Part shown: positions 34,796-46,427 of the stretch, piece by piece
Numbering within the stretch: position 1 is the stretch's first letter
How the letters are laid out: every line of letters starts with the position of its first letter
Source of the DNA: Juglans regia
Taxonomy: Eukaryota > Streptophyta > Magnoliopsida > Fagales > Juglandaceae
Length of the DNA: 64,000 bases
Direction: 5' to 3'
NCBI RefSeq assembly: GCF_001411555.2
Contig: NC_049905.1
Coordinates: 14,756,586 to 14,820,585, forward strand
The notes under the pieces: generated by a model
Told to the model about the DNA's origin: nothing
Database searches by the model: none
What the model saw: only the letters and a program-made list of their open reading frames with translations
Program-made: the position numbers and the translations under genes

Positions 34796-35231
34796 TTTTC
34801 AAATGAACGCTCGTATGACATGTATGCATGTACGTAATAGTATGTATGAATGACGAATGCATGAATGAAAACCTATGTTGCTATATTTTAACTGTATGAA
34901 GTAATGCTTACGAGTCTTCGACTCATTTTAATTTTTTATACATGTCCCTCCCCCCACAGGAACTGCATGATCAGGATGGACACGGCCCATGGGGAAGAAG
35001 AGCATGGAAGTCTAGGCACGAGTTTTAAATGTACGAGAGACATTCTATTGTAAAAATTAATATTTACCGCTGTAAACCTCTTTTATCCCAAAGCACATTT
35101 CATTTTATAAACGTAGAGTCTCGCACCCTGGGTATGCAAGTGAAAAGTTTTAAATCAGACAGTAATTCCCGTCACCTTTTCTAAAAATATTTTGTAAAAA
35201 GTCCCACCATAAGGACGGGCGTTACAGGTAA

Positions 35232-36028
35232 TGACTTGCCAAACCAAGGAAACTACATATCTCATTGACATTGGTCAGTCTCTGCCATTCTGTCACAGCC
35301 TATATCTTACACTTACTAAGTTTGGCATAAATCCGATGCTCTTGCAAGGTCTCAAACACAATCCTCAAATGTTCCCTATGCTCCTCGTCACTACGAGAAT
35401 ATACCAGTATAGCATCTATGAACACTACCACAAAACTATCCAAGTACTGCCTAAAGATTCAATTCTTCAAATCCATAAATGTTGTCAGGGCATTCGTCAA
35501 TCCAAAAGGCATTACTATGAACTCAAAATTTCCATAATGAGTTTGAGAGGAGTCTTAGGTATATCCTAATCCTTTATCTTGAGTTGGTGATAAGTCGATT
35601 GCATATCTAACTTCGAAAACACTAACAATCCTTGTAACTGATCCAATAAGTCATCTATTCGTGGTAGTGGATACTTGTTCTTAATGGTCACCTTATTCAG
35701 ATCTTGGTAATCACATTCTCAAAGTTCCATTATTCTTCTTCACAAATAGTACTGGCGCTCCCCAAGGAGATGAATTAGGGCGAATAAAACCCTTCTCAAG
35801 GAGTTCCTTAATCTGTACCTTCAACTCTTTTATTTCTGATGAGGCCATTCGATAAGGTGCCTTGTGTACTGGAGCAATTGCTAGCGCTAGGTCAATCACA
35901 AACTTCGTTCCTCAGTCCGAGGGTAATCCAGGCAAATCATCAGCAAAAACTACAGGAAAATCTTCTATCACTGGAATCCCCTTCACTCCTTTAAGCTCCT
36001 CCGTTGGGCTAGTGAAGAGAATGTAAAG
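35232..36028 (-). pseudogene. pol: R1 reverse transcriptase (decayed)
   Basis: The minus strand reads GIPVIEDFPVVFADDLPGLP, then [40 protein letters not shown] and [11 protein letters not shown] (open frame 35899-35711). Further fragments follow: [20 protein letters not shown], a diverged [13 protein letters not shown] and a block ending FIDAILVYS. The second catalytic aspartate of the FIDD box is replaced by Ala (GCT, at 35411-35413 on the complement). At least five stops or frame changes are visible. The family is gypsy of the GFIRPS(x)[12 protein letters not shown] type. The fragment ends right where V is inserted (SHY). It is clearly dead. Confidence 0.83.
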
Positions 36029-36640
36029 TGTCATATTTTTCTCCCTTAATATTTAGTCTTTTATACTTATTTGGTGCCTAAATGTACTCATTATTCTTAT
36101 ATTTTTATTTAGGAAGCAAACAGAGTTGTTTAATGCAACACTTCTGCGTAATCTGCGCATAACTCTCATTCGAGCTCCGATTGAGATTATTCAAGATGAT
36201 ATAGAACACCAAGACAAAGATCTACAACTTTTAGGCTTTGAGTTTTGAAAGATACTGGCCTTATAAAGGTCAAAATTTGGCTTCAAGTTGATGCACCTGC
36301 ACTGCTGACGTTTCAGAACATTCGGCCTTATCGTGCAATTCAAATATGCGATTTCATTGCAGATGTTTTGGAGATCTGGTGCATGAAAGTTACAGCTGGA
36401 AAACACCACTTTCTTAGTTATATTAGGACTCTATTTTATTTTTAATATTTCCCTTAATTAAGTCAGATTTGGATATGGTTATTTGAGGATAATGTTTAGA
36501 ATATTTTAGGAGATTTGGTAGGATTCTAATAAGGGGCATGGACATGTAAAAGAGGGAAAGAAAATCATCATACTAGGGCATCTCTCTCCCCTCTTCTCTA
36601 GCTCCTCCTTCCAGTTTTCATAATTGATGCCATGTGTTGC
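36029..36640 (+). other. unassigned LTR-like sequence
   Basis: It starts TGTCATATTTTTCTCCC directly at the point where R1 pol stops, which looks like a TG LTR start. The interior is AT-rich with a late pyrimidine-rich stretch (CATCTCTCTCCCCTCTTC). No matching CA end or target-site duplication was found, and no coding domain is visible. It may be a truncated solo LTR of another family or an extension of the R2 LTR. Confidence 0.35.
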
Positions 36641-37691
36641 ATCAATTTAATCTTACCTAAAAGGGTAACTAAGGTTACTCAAAGATCCTCTTCAAATACA
36701 AGCTACCAATTAGAGTAGGGTAACTAAGGTTACTCAAAGATTCCCTTATATAGGAGTGTTCCTCCCTTGAAATACCAAAGGTCTTGTGTATGGATGCCAC
36801 TTGGCTCCTTGACAAAAGAGTCTCTTCCTCTTCCCTATGATGGGATTGCATTGGAAAACCAAAAGTCAGCTTCTTATAGGTGGTGTGTGGCCTCCCAACC
36901 GAAACTCTCTCTTCCCTCTTTGGCCTTCTTAATTTGTCTAGGTTCAATACTTGGTGGTAAAAAGGTAAAATTCAAAACTCTAAACCATCTTCGTATCTAT
37001 ACATGTGTGCATGGTTGCCATGTAGCAAGTGGAGTGTGTGTCGCACTTGTGTTTGCCGAAACCCTAGATCTTCCCAAGTGATCTTTTGTCTTCCCAAGGT
37101 GTCCCTTGAGTCTCCCCATGTAGTTGCCATTGCCTCCCTCTCTCTCTTGCTCCTCCAAAAAGCTTCTTCTAGAACATGCCTTTCTCTCTTCCCAAGTAAG
37201 GTCCTCTTGGAACTCCAAAGGTTTCTCTTCATGCTTCACAAGTGTCAACTATAGAAATGGGGCCTTACACGTGGGCATGTAAGCCCTAATCCGATTACGT
37301 CATCCCTTGTTTCTTCCACTCACTCTTTCAAGAACCTTATGCATGTTGGACAAATGTCACACTTGCTAATTTCCTAGGTTTCAAATGATGAGTTTCTAGA
37401 AAAGAACAAAAATGCTCCTCTTATGCCATGTGGCGCCTCCACCATCCTTAGAAATCAACTTTGGGCTTCCAAAACCCTAATTCCATCCTAGTTGGCCGAA
37501 ATCGATATGGGCCTTTATGGGCTTTTTCCTCTTCGTTCTCTTATGGGGCTCTTTAAGCTTAGGACTTCATGGTCCAAACAAAATAGAACATACCTCAAGG
37601 CATTCCTCTAACACCTAGCACTTATCCAATAACTAAAATAGTATCCAAATAAAAATATGGACGAGGATTTGGCAAAGTCCTGGTTGTCACA
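36641..37691 (-). repeat. R2 3' LTR
   Basis: On the minus strand it starts TGTGACAACC after a polypurine stretch (complement of TCCTCCCCCC at 37692). 37355-37691 matches R1 25032-25397, and about 37040-37354 matches the inverted R1 piece 10410-10807. A TATA-like box lies near 36748. A 25-base word AGGGTAACTAAGGTTACTCA.. occurs twice, at about 36662 and 36717. The left boundary is approximate. Confidence 0.65.
36743..36753 (-). promoter_or_regulatory. TATA-like box of the R2 LTR
   Basis: The minus strand reads CTATATAAGGG, a good plant TATA core. It lies near the end of the minus-strand LTR, as expected for a U3/R border. Confidence 0.45.
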
Positions 37692-38428
37692 TCCTCCCCC
37701 CTTAAAAATAGATTTTGTCCCTTAAATTTGCACCGTAATTACCAATAACATAATCTGCATCAAGTATAACCTTGATTCTTATCTCGACCACTAGCTGTTG
37801 TAGAATCTTCAGACGATGATGGGGTGGCACGTCATTTTTCTCTTCTGTCACCGAATCTTGTGAAAAATAAAATATCGCCTCTAGATCATAGTCAAAATAC
37901 ATGTTCACCCGCATCTCATTCAACTTATGCTCAATTTTGAGTTTGGTGTCTTTGATTGGTTGACCCTCTTCACATAAACGAATACGATCTGTAGATGTGT
38001 TTGAGATCTCAAAATGCGTATATCTATTCGCGTAATTTTCAGTAGTTCAACTAGACTCCACTTCTTGATTAAGTATGAGCAAGCGTATTCTATTGGCAAC
38101 CTTCCATACTAACGGGTCATGCGGAGGTTGTCGCTCTTCATGTGATAATGCTCGTCGTAGAAAAATATCCCCTCAGAAATCCGCATCCATCACATGGGTG
38201 CGATGATGCTCAAACTTTTCCATCAGTCACTAGTGAGCAGCCATCATTCGAACTCTTCTTTCGTGCCATGTCCTCGTTTGGTAGGTGCATACAGCGTCTC
38301 TAAGAGATCAATCAAAACAAACAAGAATTTGTATAAGACAAACCAAGTCGCTTCCTCTCATTCCCAAGTCGCTTCTTCAAATATCTATTATTAATTATTA
38401 TTACTTAAGAATATATAACATTAGGGGA
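37692..38428 (-). mobile_element. R2: 3' non-coding remnant of a second R element
   Basis: It is co-linear with R1 25398-26160: AATCTTCAGA..GATGGGG, ATGTTCACCCG(C/T)ATCTCATTCAACTTATGCTC, CATACAGCGTCTCTAAGA. No pol domain is present, and it ends where Y-A begins. It is a truncated duplicate of the R family next to R1, in the same orientation. Confidence 0.7.
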
Positions 38429-38989
38429 TGTAACAGCCCACTAGAAATTCACTGGTGGAATTTCTATTATTTAGGAACCTCGTGAAACCCCATAAGTTTT
38501 TACGAATCAACCAATTGCACAGGTTTTAGTCTATCAACATAGTCAGTGTTATCACTCATTATGGTGCTAAAACTATGAGTTTAATTATTTGAGGTAGTTA
38601 GATGTCTCAGAATGCATTATGGTCTACGCCATTAGACTCAGTTGATTGTTTACGATTTTATGGCGTAACAGCCCATTTTCATATTTCCGGACGAAACAAC
38701 TATTCGAAATTGGGAACTTATTTTTAAGGGCACTTCGGGGTTGAATTTCGATAAATGATTTTCACTATAGGTTAATATGAATATTTAGAATTTTTCAGTA
38801 CTAAGGTTATTATGCATTTTTTTGGAGGGAATAGCAACCTCGATAAATGCACCCAGTGCAGTGTTTTCAAAATCACAGTGTGGAATGTCCAAATTAGGTT
38901 AGAAAATTTTTATTTTGACACTTGGGAAGATCTTAGCCACCCATAGTGAATAGTATTAGACACTTGGCACCATGAGGAACCATTAGATG

Positions 38990-39795
38990 TGATGGGAACC
39001 AAGATGGGCCAAGTCTTAAAGATCATTTGCAACTTCCAGATGGGCCAAGAAAATCAAGGAGACAATGCAATGATTGATGCAATCCACTTGGGACAAGTTT
39101 AGCAAGGGCCTAACATTCAAGATGGGGCTTGAAGGATGAAGATCCAGTTTTAATTCATTTGATCAGCTACGGAAGAGGGCAACGACAAGACTTAAAGGCT
39201 TTGGGCTCTTGAAGGGTTTCAACTTATTTAATTCATTTAAAGAACTTATTTTATTAGTTTAGAATAATTGAGTTTATTATAAGAAGCACTTAAGGGGGCC
39301 TATGCAAGGGCATGTTGGGAAAGATATTATTTTATTGAACTAGGGTTAGGGTTACTGTAGCTGAGTTACTGTAGTGCGGCACTGTAGCCGCGGTACTGTT
39401 CATCCAGGGGCACTTTTGGAAGATGGGGGTTTATTTTGGCTAGGGTTTCATTAGGTTTTGCTTTAAATACTCTATATAGCCTCATTCTAATCAGTTTATG
39501 AAGTTTAAGAAATTTGATGAATTTATTCATTGTGAGTTGAGTTTTACTCCTCTTGTTCTTAATTGAACTTTTGAACTTATTAAAGGTAAATCACAACTTT
39601 TGTGGCGTTCCTCCTTTGTAATATGGGTTCTTGAGACGGGTTCTTCACCGGGTCTAGATTTTAATATAATCTAGGTTCTTGAAACGAGTTCTCATCGGGT
39701 CTAGATTCTCCATCCTTGACTTGATTTTGGCTTTCTTGGGGAGTTTTCAAATTGATTGTGGGTTCAAGGGATTCCTTTCCCACGGGTTCATATCA
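38990..39795 (+). repeat. X-D 5' LTR
   Basis: TGATGGGAACCAAGATGGGCC.. to ..GGGTTCATATCA, 806 bp. It contains repeated CTGTAG words (39354-39390) and GCTTTAAATACTC as a TATA-like stretch. Confidence 0.92.
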
Positions 39796-39810
39796 TTTGG
39801 TATTCAGAGC
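39796..39810 (+). other. X-D primer-binding site
   Basis: TTTGGTATTCAGAGC directly follows the LTR. It resembles the initiator tRNA-Met site TGGTATCAGAGC with one extra T. The same sequence follows the 5' LTRs of X-M and X-P. Confidence 0.75.
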
Positions 39811-40119
39811 AAGGTTTCCAATCAGGTCTGATTCTATCTTTTAATTCTAGCATCCTTTAATTTAATTCTAGGGCTTCATTGTTCTAGGATTCCCAAAAAA
39901 AACAATAGAAACAAAAAGTAGGATGCCGAAATTCATAGGATTTTGGGTTTGGCTGAAATTTGCATCACCTAGGTTTTCAAAATTCTAGGGTTTCCCTACA
40001 TCTCTAAGTTTATCTGTTGCTTGGAGTGCCGTTCCATTGATTTATCTTCTACTTCGTTGTCGTGGTTGAATTCGATTGCTTCATTTTCACAATTGAATAT
40101 TGCTATTTGTGATTGAATT

Positions 40120-40245
40120 TGAGGAAAGAAAAGAAAAGAAAAGAAAGGAAAAGAAAGGAAAAGAAAGGAAAAGAAAAGAAAAAAAAAATTGAAAAAAAAA
40201 AAAAAAAGCAAGAGGAAGAAAAGAGAAGGTAGCATATTCAAAGTT
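40120..40245 (+). repeat. purine-rich AAAAG microsatellite in the X leader
   Basis: Imperfect (GAAAA)n/(GGAAAA)n followed by an A-run. The equivalent tracts are at about 54190-54298 (complement, X-M) and 57810-57910 (X-P), so it belongs to the untranslated leader of the family. Confidence 0.8.
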
Positions 40246-40565
40246 GCTACATAGTTACAACAAAGAGAAAGAAAGTATTTGTTGATCGAGCTTTTATCAT
40301 CATAAGAGCTGATTACATCTTTCTAGTTGGTATCTTGTTTTATAATTACTCTTAACCTCGTATAAATTCCTTGAGTCTCGTGTCATTTTATTCATTTCTT
40401 ATTTCTTTGATCCATATTACTGGTTAGAATAATACAAGGTTGTATTGTCTTGATTTAGTTCAACTAGTTCTTAAAGAACTTGAGCGGGAAAACTATTGAG
40501 GTAAAAGGCAAGAAAGTGTGAGACTATTATAGGGAAAAATCCATTAAGAGTGAAACACGAGTGGA

Positions 40566-41411
40566 GTGCCATTATTCGAGTTTAAACACGTAAGAGAGTG
40601 TGTGAGGTTTTCCACTAACATTGTTTTTGTGCAGCATATTATGATGTCTCATAGAAGTGACTTATCACCAAAGGGGATGGCAGATAACCCATCATTTGTG
40701 TTGCAAGCCATGCAACAACAGTTTGAGCGGTTGAACTTGGTGTTAGGTGAAGTGAGGGATAGTATGGATAATCAAGAAGCAGTGATTAGAAATCTGCAAG
40801 GTGAGAGAGATAGGAGGCATGGAGTGGGCCTTAGGGCAAACTCAGGGGGTCGAGATAGAGTAGATAAGAACTTTAGGAGCATCAAAATGAAAATACCATC
40901 ATTCCAAGGTATAACTGACCCTGAAGTTTATTCGGAGTGGGAGAAAAGAATAGAGTTGGTGTTTGATTCTCATAATTACTCTGAGGAGAAGAAGGTGAAG
41001 TTGGATGTAATTGAGTTCACTAATTATGCGATTCTTTGGTGGGATCAATTAGTATCCAATACGAGGAGGAATCTTGAGAGGCCTGTAGAAACATGGAGAG
41101 AGTTAAAAGCTATCATGAGGTGGAGATTTGTACCTAGCCACTATTATAGAGACCCCTCCCAAAAACTACAAAATCTTACACAGCGGTCTAGATGTGTAGA
41201 GGATTACCATAAGGAGATGGAGGTGGCTATGATTCGGGCCAATGTAGTGGAGGATCGGGAGGCCACGATGACAAGATTTTTGAGTGGGTTGAATAGGGAG
41301 ATAGCTAATGTAGTTGAGTTGCAACATTATAAGGAGGTAGAGGATATGGTGCACATGGCTATGAAAGTGGAGAGACGGCTAAAAGGAAGGGGTACATCAA
41401 GGTATACTTAG
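40566..41411 (+). CDS. gag: Gag protein of X-D (open)
   Basis: An open frame of 281 codons. The likely native start is the MMSHRSD methionine pair at about 40641, because the homologous X-P and X-M copies also begin there; the ATG at 40566 adds 25 residues. The gypsy Gag domain (Retrotrans_gag) is clear: FRSIKMKIPSFQGITDPEVY, EKRIELVFDSHNYSEEKKVK, YAILWWDQLV, ETWRELKAIMRWRFVPSHYY, LQNLTQRSRCVEDYHKEMEV, REATMTRFLSGLNREIANVV. An N-terminal coiled-coil-like part (FVLQAMQQQFERLNLVLGEV) precedes it. TAG at 41409 is followed in frame by about 34 more Gag-like codons (SSTPWKPKWDKND..PPKGKDLGEA), so the stop may be a mutation. There is no zinc knuckle before the deletion. Gag would form particles but cannot be copied by this element alone. 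Confidence 0.85.
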   Translation: MPLFEFKHVRECVRFSTNIVFVQHIMMSHRSDLSPKGMADNPSFVLQAMQQQFERLNLVLGEVRDSMDNQEAVIRNLQGERDRRHGVGLRANSGGRDRVDKNFRSIKMKIPSFQGITDPEVYSEWEKRIELVFDSHNYSEEKKVKLDVIEFTNYAILWWDQLVSNTRRNLERPVETWRELKAIMRWRFVPSHYYRDPSQKLQNLTQRSRCVEDYHKEMEVAMIRANVVEDREATMTRFLSGLNREIANVVELQHYKEVEDMVHMAMKVERRLKGRGTSRYT

Positions 41412-41511
41412 GTTTCTAGTACTCCTTGGAAACCAAAATGGGATAAAAATGATCAAGCTGTAGCAAAGGGGAAGACCGAACCACCGAAGGGAAAAGATTT
41501 GGGTGAGGCTG

Positions 41512-42295
41512 TGATGGGAACCAAGATGGGCCTAGTCTTAAAGATCATTTGCAACTACCAGATGTGCCAAGAAGATTAAGGAGACGATGCAAGGATTGAT
41601 GTAATCCACTTGTGACAAGTTTAGCAAGAGCCCAACATTCAAGATGGGGCTTGAAGGATGAAGATCCAGTTTTAATTCATTTGATCAGCTACGGAAGAGG
41701 GCAACGAGAAGACTTAAAGGCTTTGGGCTCTTGAAGGGTTTCAACTTATTTATTTCATTTAAAGAACTTATTTTATTAGTTTAGAATAATTGAGTTTATT
41801 ATGGGAAGCACTTAAAGGGGCCTATGCAAGGGCATGTTGGGAAAGTTATTATTTTATTGAACTAGGGTTAAGGTTATTGTAGCCGAGTTACTGTAGCGTG
41901 GCACTATTCATCCAGGGGCACTTTTGGAAGATGGGGTTTTATTTTGGCTAGGGTTTCGTTAGGTTTTGCTTTAAATACTCTATGTAGCCTCATTCCAATC
42001 AGTTTATGAAATTTGATGAATTTATTCATTGTGAGTTGAGTTTTACTCCTCTTGTTCTTAATTGAACTTTTGAACTTATCAAAGGTAAATCACAACTTTT
42101 GTGGCGTTCCTCCTTTGTAATCTGGGTTCTTGAGACGGGTTCTTCAACGGGTCTAGATTTTAATATAATCTAAGTTCTTGAAACGAGTTCTCATCGGGTC
42201 TAGATTCTCCATCCTTGACTTGATTTTGGCTTTCTTGGGAAGTTTTCAAATTGATTGTGGGTTCAAGGGAATTCCTTTCCCGTGGATTCATATCA
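41512..42295 (+). repeat. X-D 3' LTR
   Basis: 784 bp, same ends as the 5' LTR. It lacks one of the CTGTAG words near 41880 and differs by scattered substitutions. Confidence 0.92.
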
Positions 42296-45200
42296 AGATG
42301 GATTTGTGAAGGAAGTCAAGGTGTGAGATCATGCCACCTAAGCAAAGCTTTGTTTCATCTGATCAACCAATTTGTGCCAGACCAAAGAAGGTTTCAATCC
42401 TAGCGAAACCCTAAATGGTTGGAATCCAATTGAAACCCCAAAACTTGGTTGAAACTGAAACCCTAAATGGTTTCCCAAACCCTAAAGTTGTCCTCCAAAC
42501 CCTTTTTAATCTGATTTCTAGCATTGTCTTTAATTACTTTATTAAATCACTTCCACATGCTATTAATTAATCGAATCCTTGTTATGACATCATTATCCAA
42601 CCTTTTAAACCTTGGAAATTTGATTGGGATAAGAAAAATTGGTTTTGGGCTTGATACCATCTCAAACCCTAACCAAACCCCCTTTAAACCTCAAATTGAA
42701 GCCCACTTGGTTGGGGCCCACCAAGGCCCACAAATTTGGCCACCTTGGCAAAGCTTATTGAAGAAGTTTCCTCCCCCACATGCAGACCATCCACTATCAT
42801 TGGCTACACCCATTAGTGCGTTGATGTGAAGGAGAAGTCCACTCCGTCAACCTCCATCTCTCACACCTACTGCAGGCAGTCCTTTGCCCTCATTACTCTC
42901 CACTTTATGTCACTTAGCCAACTTCAATCAATGGTCTTTCAAGCCCATAAATTCCCCCTCCAGGAGTCTAAAGTTGCACTTCTCTCCATTTTATCACTTC
43001 TTCACATCGTTCTTAGAGAGAAACCCAAAAGAGCTCTCTCGGGCAGATTTCTGGGTCTTTTTTCATAGCCATTTGCAACCCTTTGTATGTATTTTCTCAT
43101 AATGACTCCTTCATAAAAGTAGTTCGTATTTGAGTCTAGTTTCCGTGGATATCTTATTAGTTTCATTCCATGGTCATTTGATCAGTCAAAAATTATTTTT
43201 AACTTTGGAAAGGTCATTCTGGGCGTGAATTTGGAGAGTATGATATGTTTCGGAATGTTTGACTAAGCTAGTGGACATATCTTGGTTCGAAAATTTTATG
43301 GAACGTTGTTAGCACGTGTTTATGAATGATCATTGAGGTTTTGATGATAGATTTCTTTAGATTTAGAAGCTTGGAAACTGGAAGTGGAAACATAGATTTT
43401 GTTTTGGGAAAGTTTGAATATTTCATGGTTTGATCTTATTCCAATGGCTTTGATATTTTTATATGATGATCCTAAGCCTCTTACATACATGTTTGAAGAT
43501 ATTTAGTATTAGTTCTATGCAAGAGGGTTTCGGTTTGGCCTAAGATTTGATATTTTTGGGTTAGATCCATGTTTTGTTGAATTTTAGCCATGTGATTTTA
43601 CGTTTAATGGTTGGATCTTCTTTAGGACACATTTTTAAACCATGATATGTTTTAGTTTGAATATCACATGCTTTTAAGCCATGGATCAAGAGATTAATTG
43701 AAGTTAGTCGAGAGAAACGTTTTGGTTTTAGGACTAAGTCTAAAACCAAAAACTCCAAGTGTTGTTTTGTGATTTTGGTGACTTTTGTTTGATGATTTAA
43801 ATCATGGTTGATCTTAGGATGATGTTATGAATGTGTTAGAAGTAAGATTTGATTTCTTTTGGAATTCTTGGAGATGTTTTTATTAAGGTCAAAACTTATG
43901 ATTTAAGGGTTTACTTTTTGTTAAAAAGTTTGGGTCTTTTTACAATAAGTTTGGTGTTGATGATTAGCTTTCCTTAACGGATATTTTAAGTGAGTTTTTA
44001 AACTTAGGATAGGAAGATCCTTGTTACCAAATTTTGGTTTAATCATGGGTTTTAAAGATGGAAGAAATTGCAACCAAAATCAAGAGAAATGACCTATGAA
44101 TATTTCGGCCATTGTGAGTTTTCTATAGTTGTGAATGGTTTTAAATTTTTCTAAGTTGATATTTGAGTCTAGGACAAAATTTATATCAGGAATGTAAATT
44201 TTAGTAATTTTTGGAGTTAGGATGTGAAATTCTTAAGTTAGGGGTAATATTGTCATTTTCCCACATGTAAAGGGTAAAATGGTAATTTTACTCTAAGTTG
44301 TCCCGTTTCACTTTTCTAATTGTTAGTAATTAAATTTCTAACTTTTAAAATACCCTCTTACAGTTCCTCGTGTTTCGTGCTTTATTTTTGTAGAACGCGA
44401 CGATGAAGGTAAGTTAGCTCTTAACTTACTATCAGCTTACTGTGTATGCGTGATGCGTCAGGGAACTACAGTTTATGTTCGTATGTTGTTATATATGCCA
44501 TGCCATACCATGTCATCACATGTTTATCTATTACACAAATTATTCTATCACGAAATACTTATCTGTTACATAATAGATTTTGTCTCATGTTATTACCTGT
44601 TGCAATTATATCACATTACGTATGCCACCTGTTACATGTATGTCATGTCGCGTAATATTCGCTGTCACATGTTATGCCATGTTACAAAATATTGTCTGTT
44701 ACATGTTTTGCCATGTTACAAAATATTGTCTGTTATATGTATGTCATGTTATGAAATGTTGTCTATTACATTTTATGTCATATCTGTCGTCTTATGTTCA
44801 TGTCACGTTACGCTACGTCAGGAGTTCTATCTTTTACATCATGTTCATGTCACGTCATGTTACGAAATGTCATGTATGCCAGTTAAGTTATTCATGTCAA
44901 TCACGACCCTAAGGATGGGGTAATATCTTAATGGAACTCCTTTGTTCACGCTGGTGTGTCTAAATAGGTGTGAAATTCTCTGGGTTGATGAAGTGCAGTC
45001 AACAAGTTGTGAATGAGGCCTACTATCTGGTCACCGGAGCGCGCCAGACACTAACGCCGATGGAGCCACACATTATGTTACGTGTGTCCACATCAAGTGT
45101 GGCACAAACGATTCATGGGACCACAACAACTGTGGATCATACACTACGTGAGACACAAAAATTGTGACACATAGAATACGTGGGGCCATAACAACTGTGG

Positions 45201-45334
45201 AGTACGTATTAACTCACTCACAGCTAGTATAGACACCTGTGTTGTGATGCAGTAATCGGTAGGGACACACAATTCAAGGGGATCCATATAGCACCCGTAT
45301 GGTCACTTTATTAATTAAATCCATTGAATAAGAT

Positions 45335-45718
45335 TCCAAGTTCATGTATTTCACGTTCAAGTCATGTTTCACGTTATGTTATGTTCAAGTTTATGTTCAT
45401 GTCAAGTTTCAAGTTCATGTCAAAAATGGTAACCCCATGAGATAAGAATACGCTATCATGGTGACCCCATGAGACAAGAATATGTTACAAATTTATGTTT
45501 ATGTCATGTTATGTTCATGTTTATGTTATGTTCAAGTTCATGTTCATGTATGTTATGTTCACGTTCACGTTATGTTTCAAGTTCAAGTTTATATATGTTG
45601 TGCTCAGGTTCATGTTATGTTCAAGTTCATGTTCAAATTATGTATGTTCACGTTCATGCTATGTTGCTAGTCCATGTTATGTTTTAAATTCATGTACATG
45701 CCATGTCACGTTAAGCTA
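45335..45718 (+). repeat. degenerate minisatellite inside Y-A
   Basis: Irregular repeats of ATGTTATGTTCAAGTTCATG-type words. The mini X LTR inserted at its right edge. Open frames in it are repeat artefacts. Confidence 0.8.
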
Positions 45719-45882
45719 TGATATGAACCCGCGGGAATGAAATCTCTTGAACCCACAGTCAATTTGAAAACTCCCCAAGAAAGCCAAAATCAAGTCAATC
45801 ATTGCATTGTCTCCTTGATCTTCTTGGCCCATCTAGAAGTTGCAAATGATCTTTAAGACTAGGCCCATCTTAGATCCCGTCA
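45719..45882 (-). mobile_element. 164-bp deleted X solo LTR
   Basis: It begins TGATATGAACCCGCGGG and ends GATCCCGTCA on the plus strand. Perfect target-site duplication AGCTA (45714-45718 and 45883-45887). The two LTR ends are joined directly (GTCAAT / CATTGCATTGTCTCC), so about 600 bp of the usual LTR is missing. Confidence 0.88.
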
Positions 45883-46427
45883 AGCTAAGTTTCAGTTCAA
45901 GTTATGTCATTTATGCCATGCTATATGTCAAGTTATGTTATGCTTACTTCTGACTTTAATTATGCATTCATACTTTTACTGCCATGCATGCATCATTAAC
46001 CTGTGTGGAAATTTCCTGTTAACTTGCTGAGATTTGTAATTAAATCTCACCGTGGTAGTCCAAACTACCATTCCCCCCGAATGGTAGGCGATATGTCAAG
46101 ATCAAAGCAGAGAGCAGAGACTGGTAGACTGAAGGAGGAGCTTGCATCCTCCATAGTTAGAGGAGCTTGCATCCTCCATAGTTAGGTCTTTGGATAGTAT
46201 TTCGGCATCGTTAGTCGAGTTATGCAAGTTACTCAATAAACTAGCCCATTAAGTGTATTTTGGCAATGTAATTATGGAGTCAGGTCTCCGTTGTTTTGAG
46301 ATTATAATCTTCTGAGACCTCTACTGTAATCGTGGATATTTTAAGTATGCATGGTTTATATTTTAACTAGTTAGGATATTATAAATTTGCTGCATAGTAT
46401 TGCTAAAAAAAAAAAAAGTATCCGCTG

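Larger units (their letters stand above)
29712..35226 (+). mobile_element. V: 5.5-kb solo LTR inserted in R1
   Basis: It begins TGTAATACCC and ends GGACGGGCGTTACA. Perfect target-site duplication GGTAA (29707-29711 and 35227-35231), and the R1 reading restores SHY-YRRF across it. It is 5,515 bp long. Parts: AT-rich start; a TATA-like TTAAATA (30334-30340); a GC- and CT-rich leader at about 30340-31330; a tandem repeat at about 31700-32420; G/A-rich DNA with ATGAATGAATG words at about 33700-34900. There are no retroviral domains and no terminal direct repeats. Short Pro/Ser/Thr-rich frames of the GC-rich leader are probably chance. A related truncated copy lies at 58482-58976. Confidence 0.85.
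25032..36028 (-). mobile_element. R1: decayed Ty3/gypsy element (minus strand), interrupted by X, X and V
   Basis: From right to left: reverse transcriptase (36028-35232), V insertion, RNase H and integrase zinc finger (29711-28621), X LTR, integrase core (27850-27499), X LTR, integrase end and chromodomain (26758-26211), non-coding 3' region, polypurine tract and part of the 3' LTR. Gag, protease and the 5' LTR are missing at the right. The residues fit the Del/Tekay type of chromovirus, an inference from motif style. Many stops show it is an old copy. Confidence 0.85.
38990..42295 (+). mobile_element. X-D: gypsy X element with gag only
   Basis: 5' LTR 38990-39795, primer-binding site, purine-rich leader, gag ORF, 3' LTR 41512-42295. 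Perfect target-site duplication AGATG (38985-38989 and 42296-42300). The empty site is visible in Y-B at 48899-48903. Internal length is only about 1.7 kb: protease, reverse transcriptase, RNase H, integrase and the polypurine tract are absent, because Gag is joined directly to the 3' LTR at GGGTGAGGCTG. Confidence 0.92.

Noticed and set aside
44446..45740. Open frames of 60-157 codons rich in Cys, His, Met, Val in Y-A (similar at 51099-52414 and 11493-11836)
   Set aside because: They come from ATGTT/CATGT-type repeats and shift between the three Y copies. Not coding.
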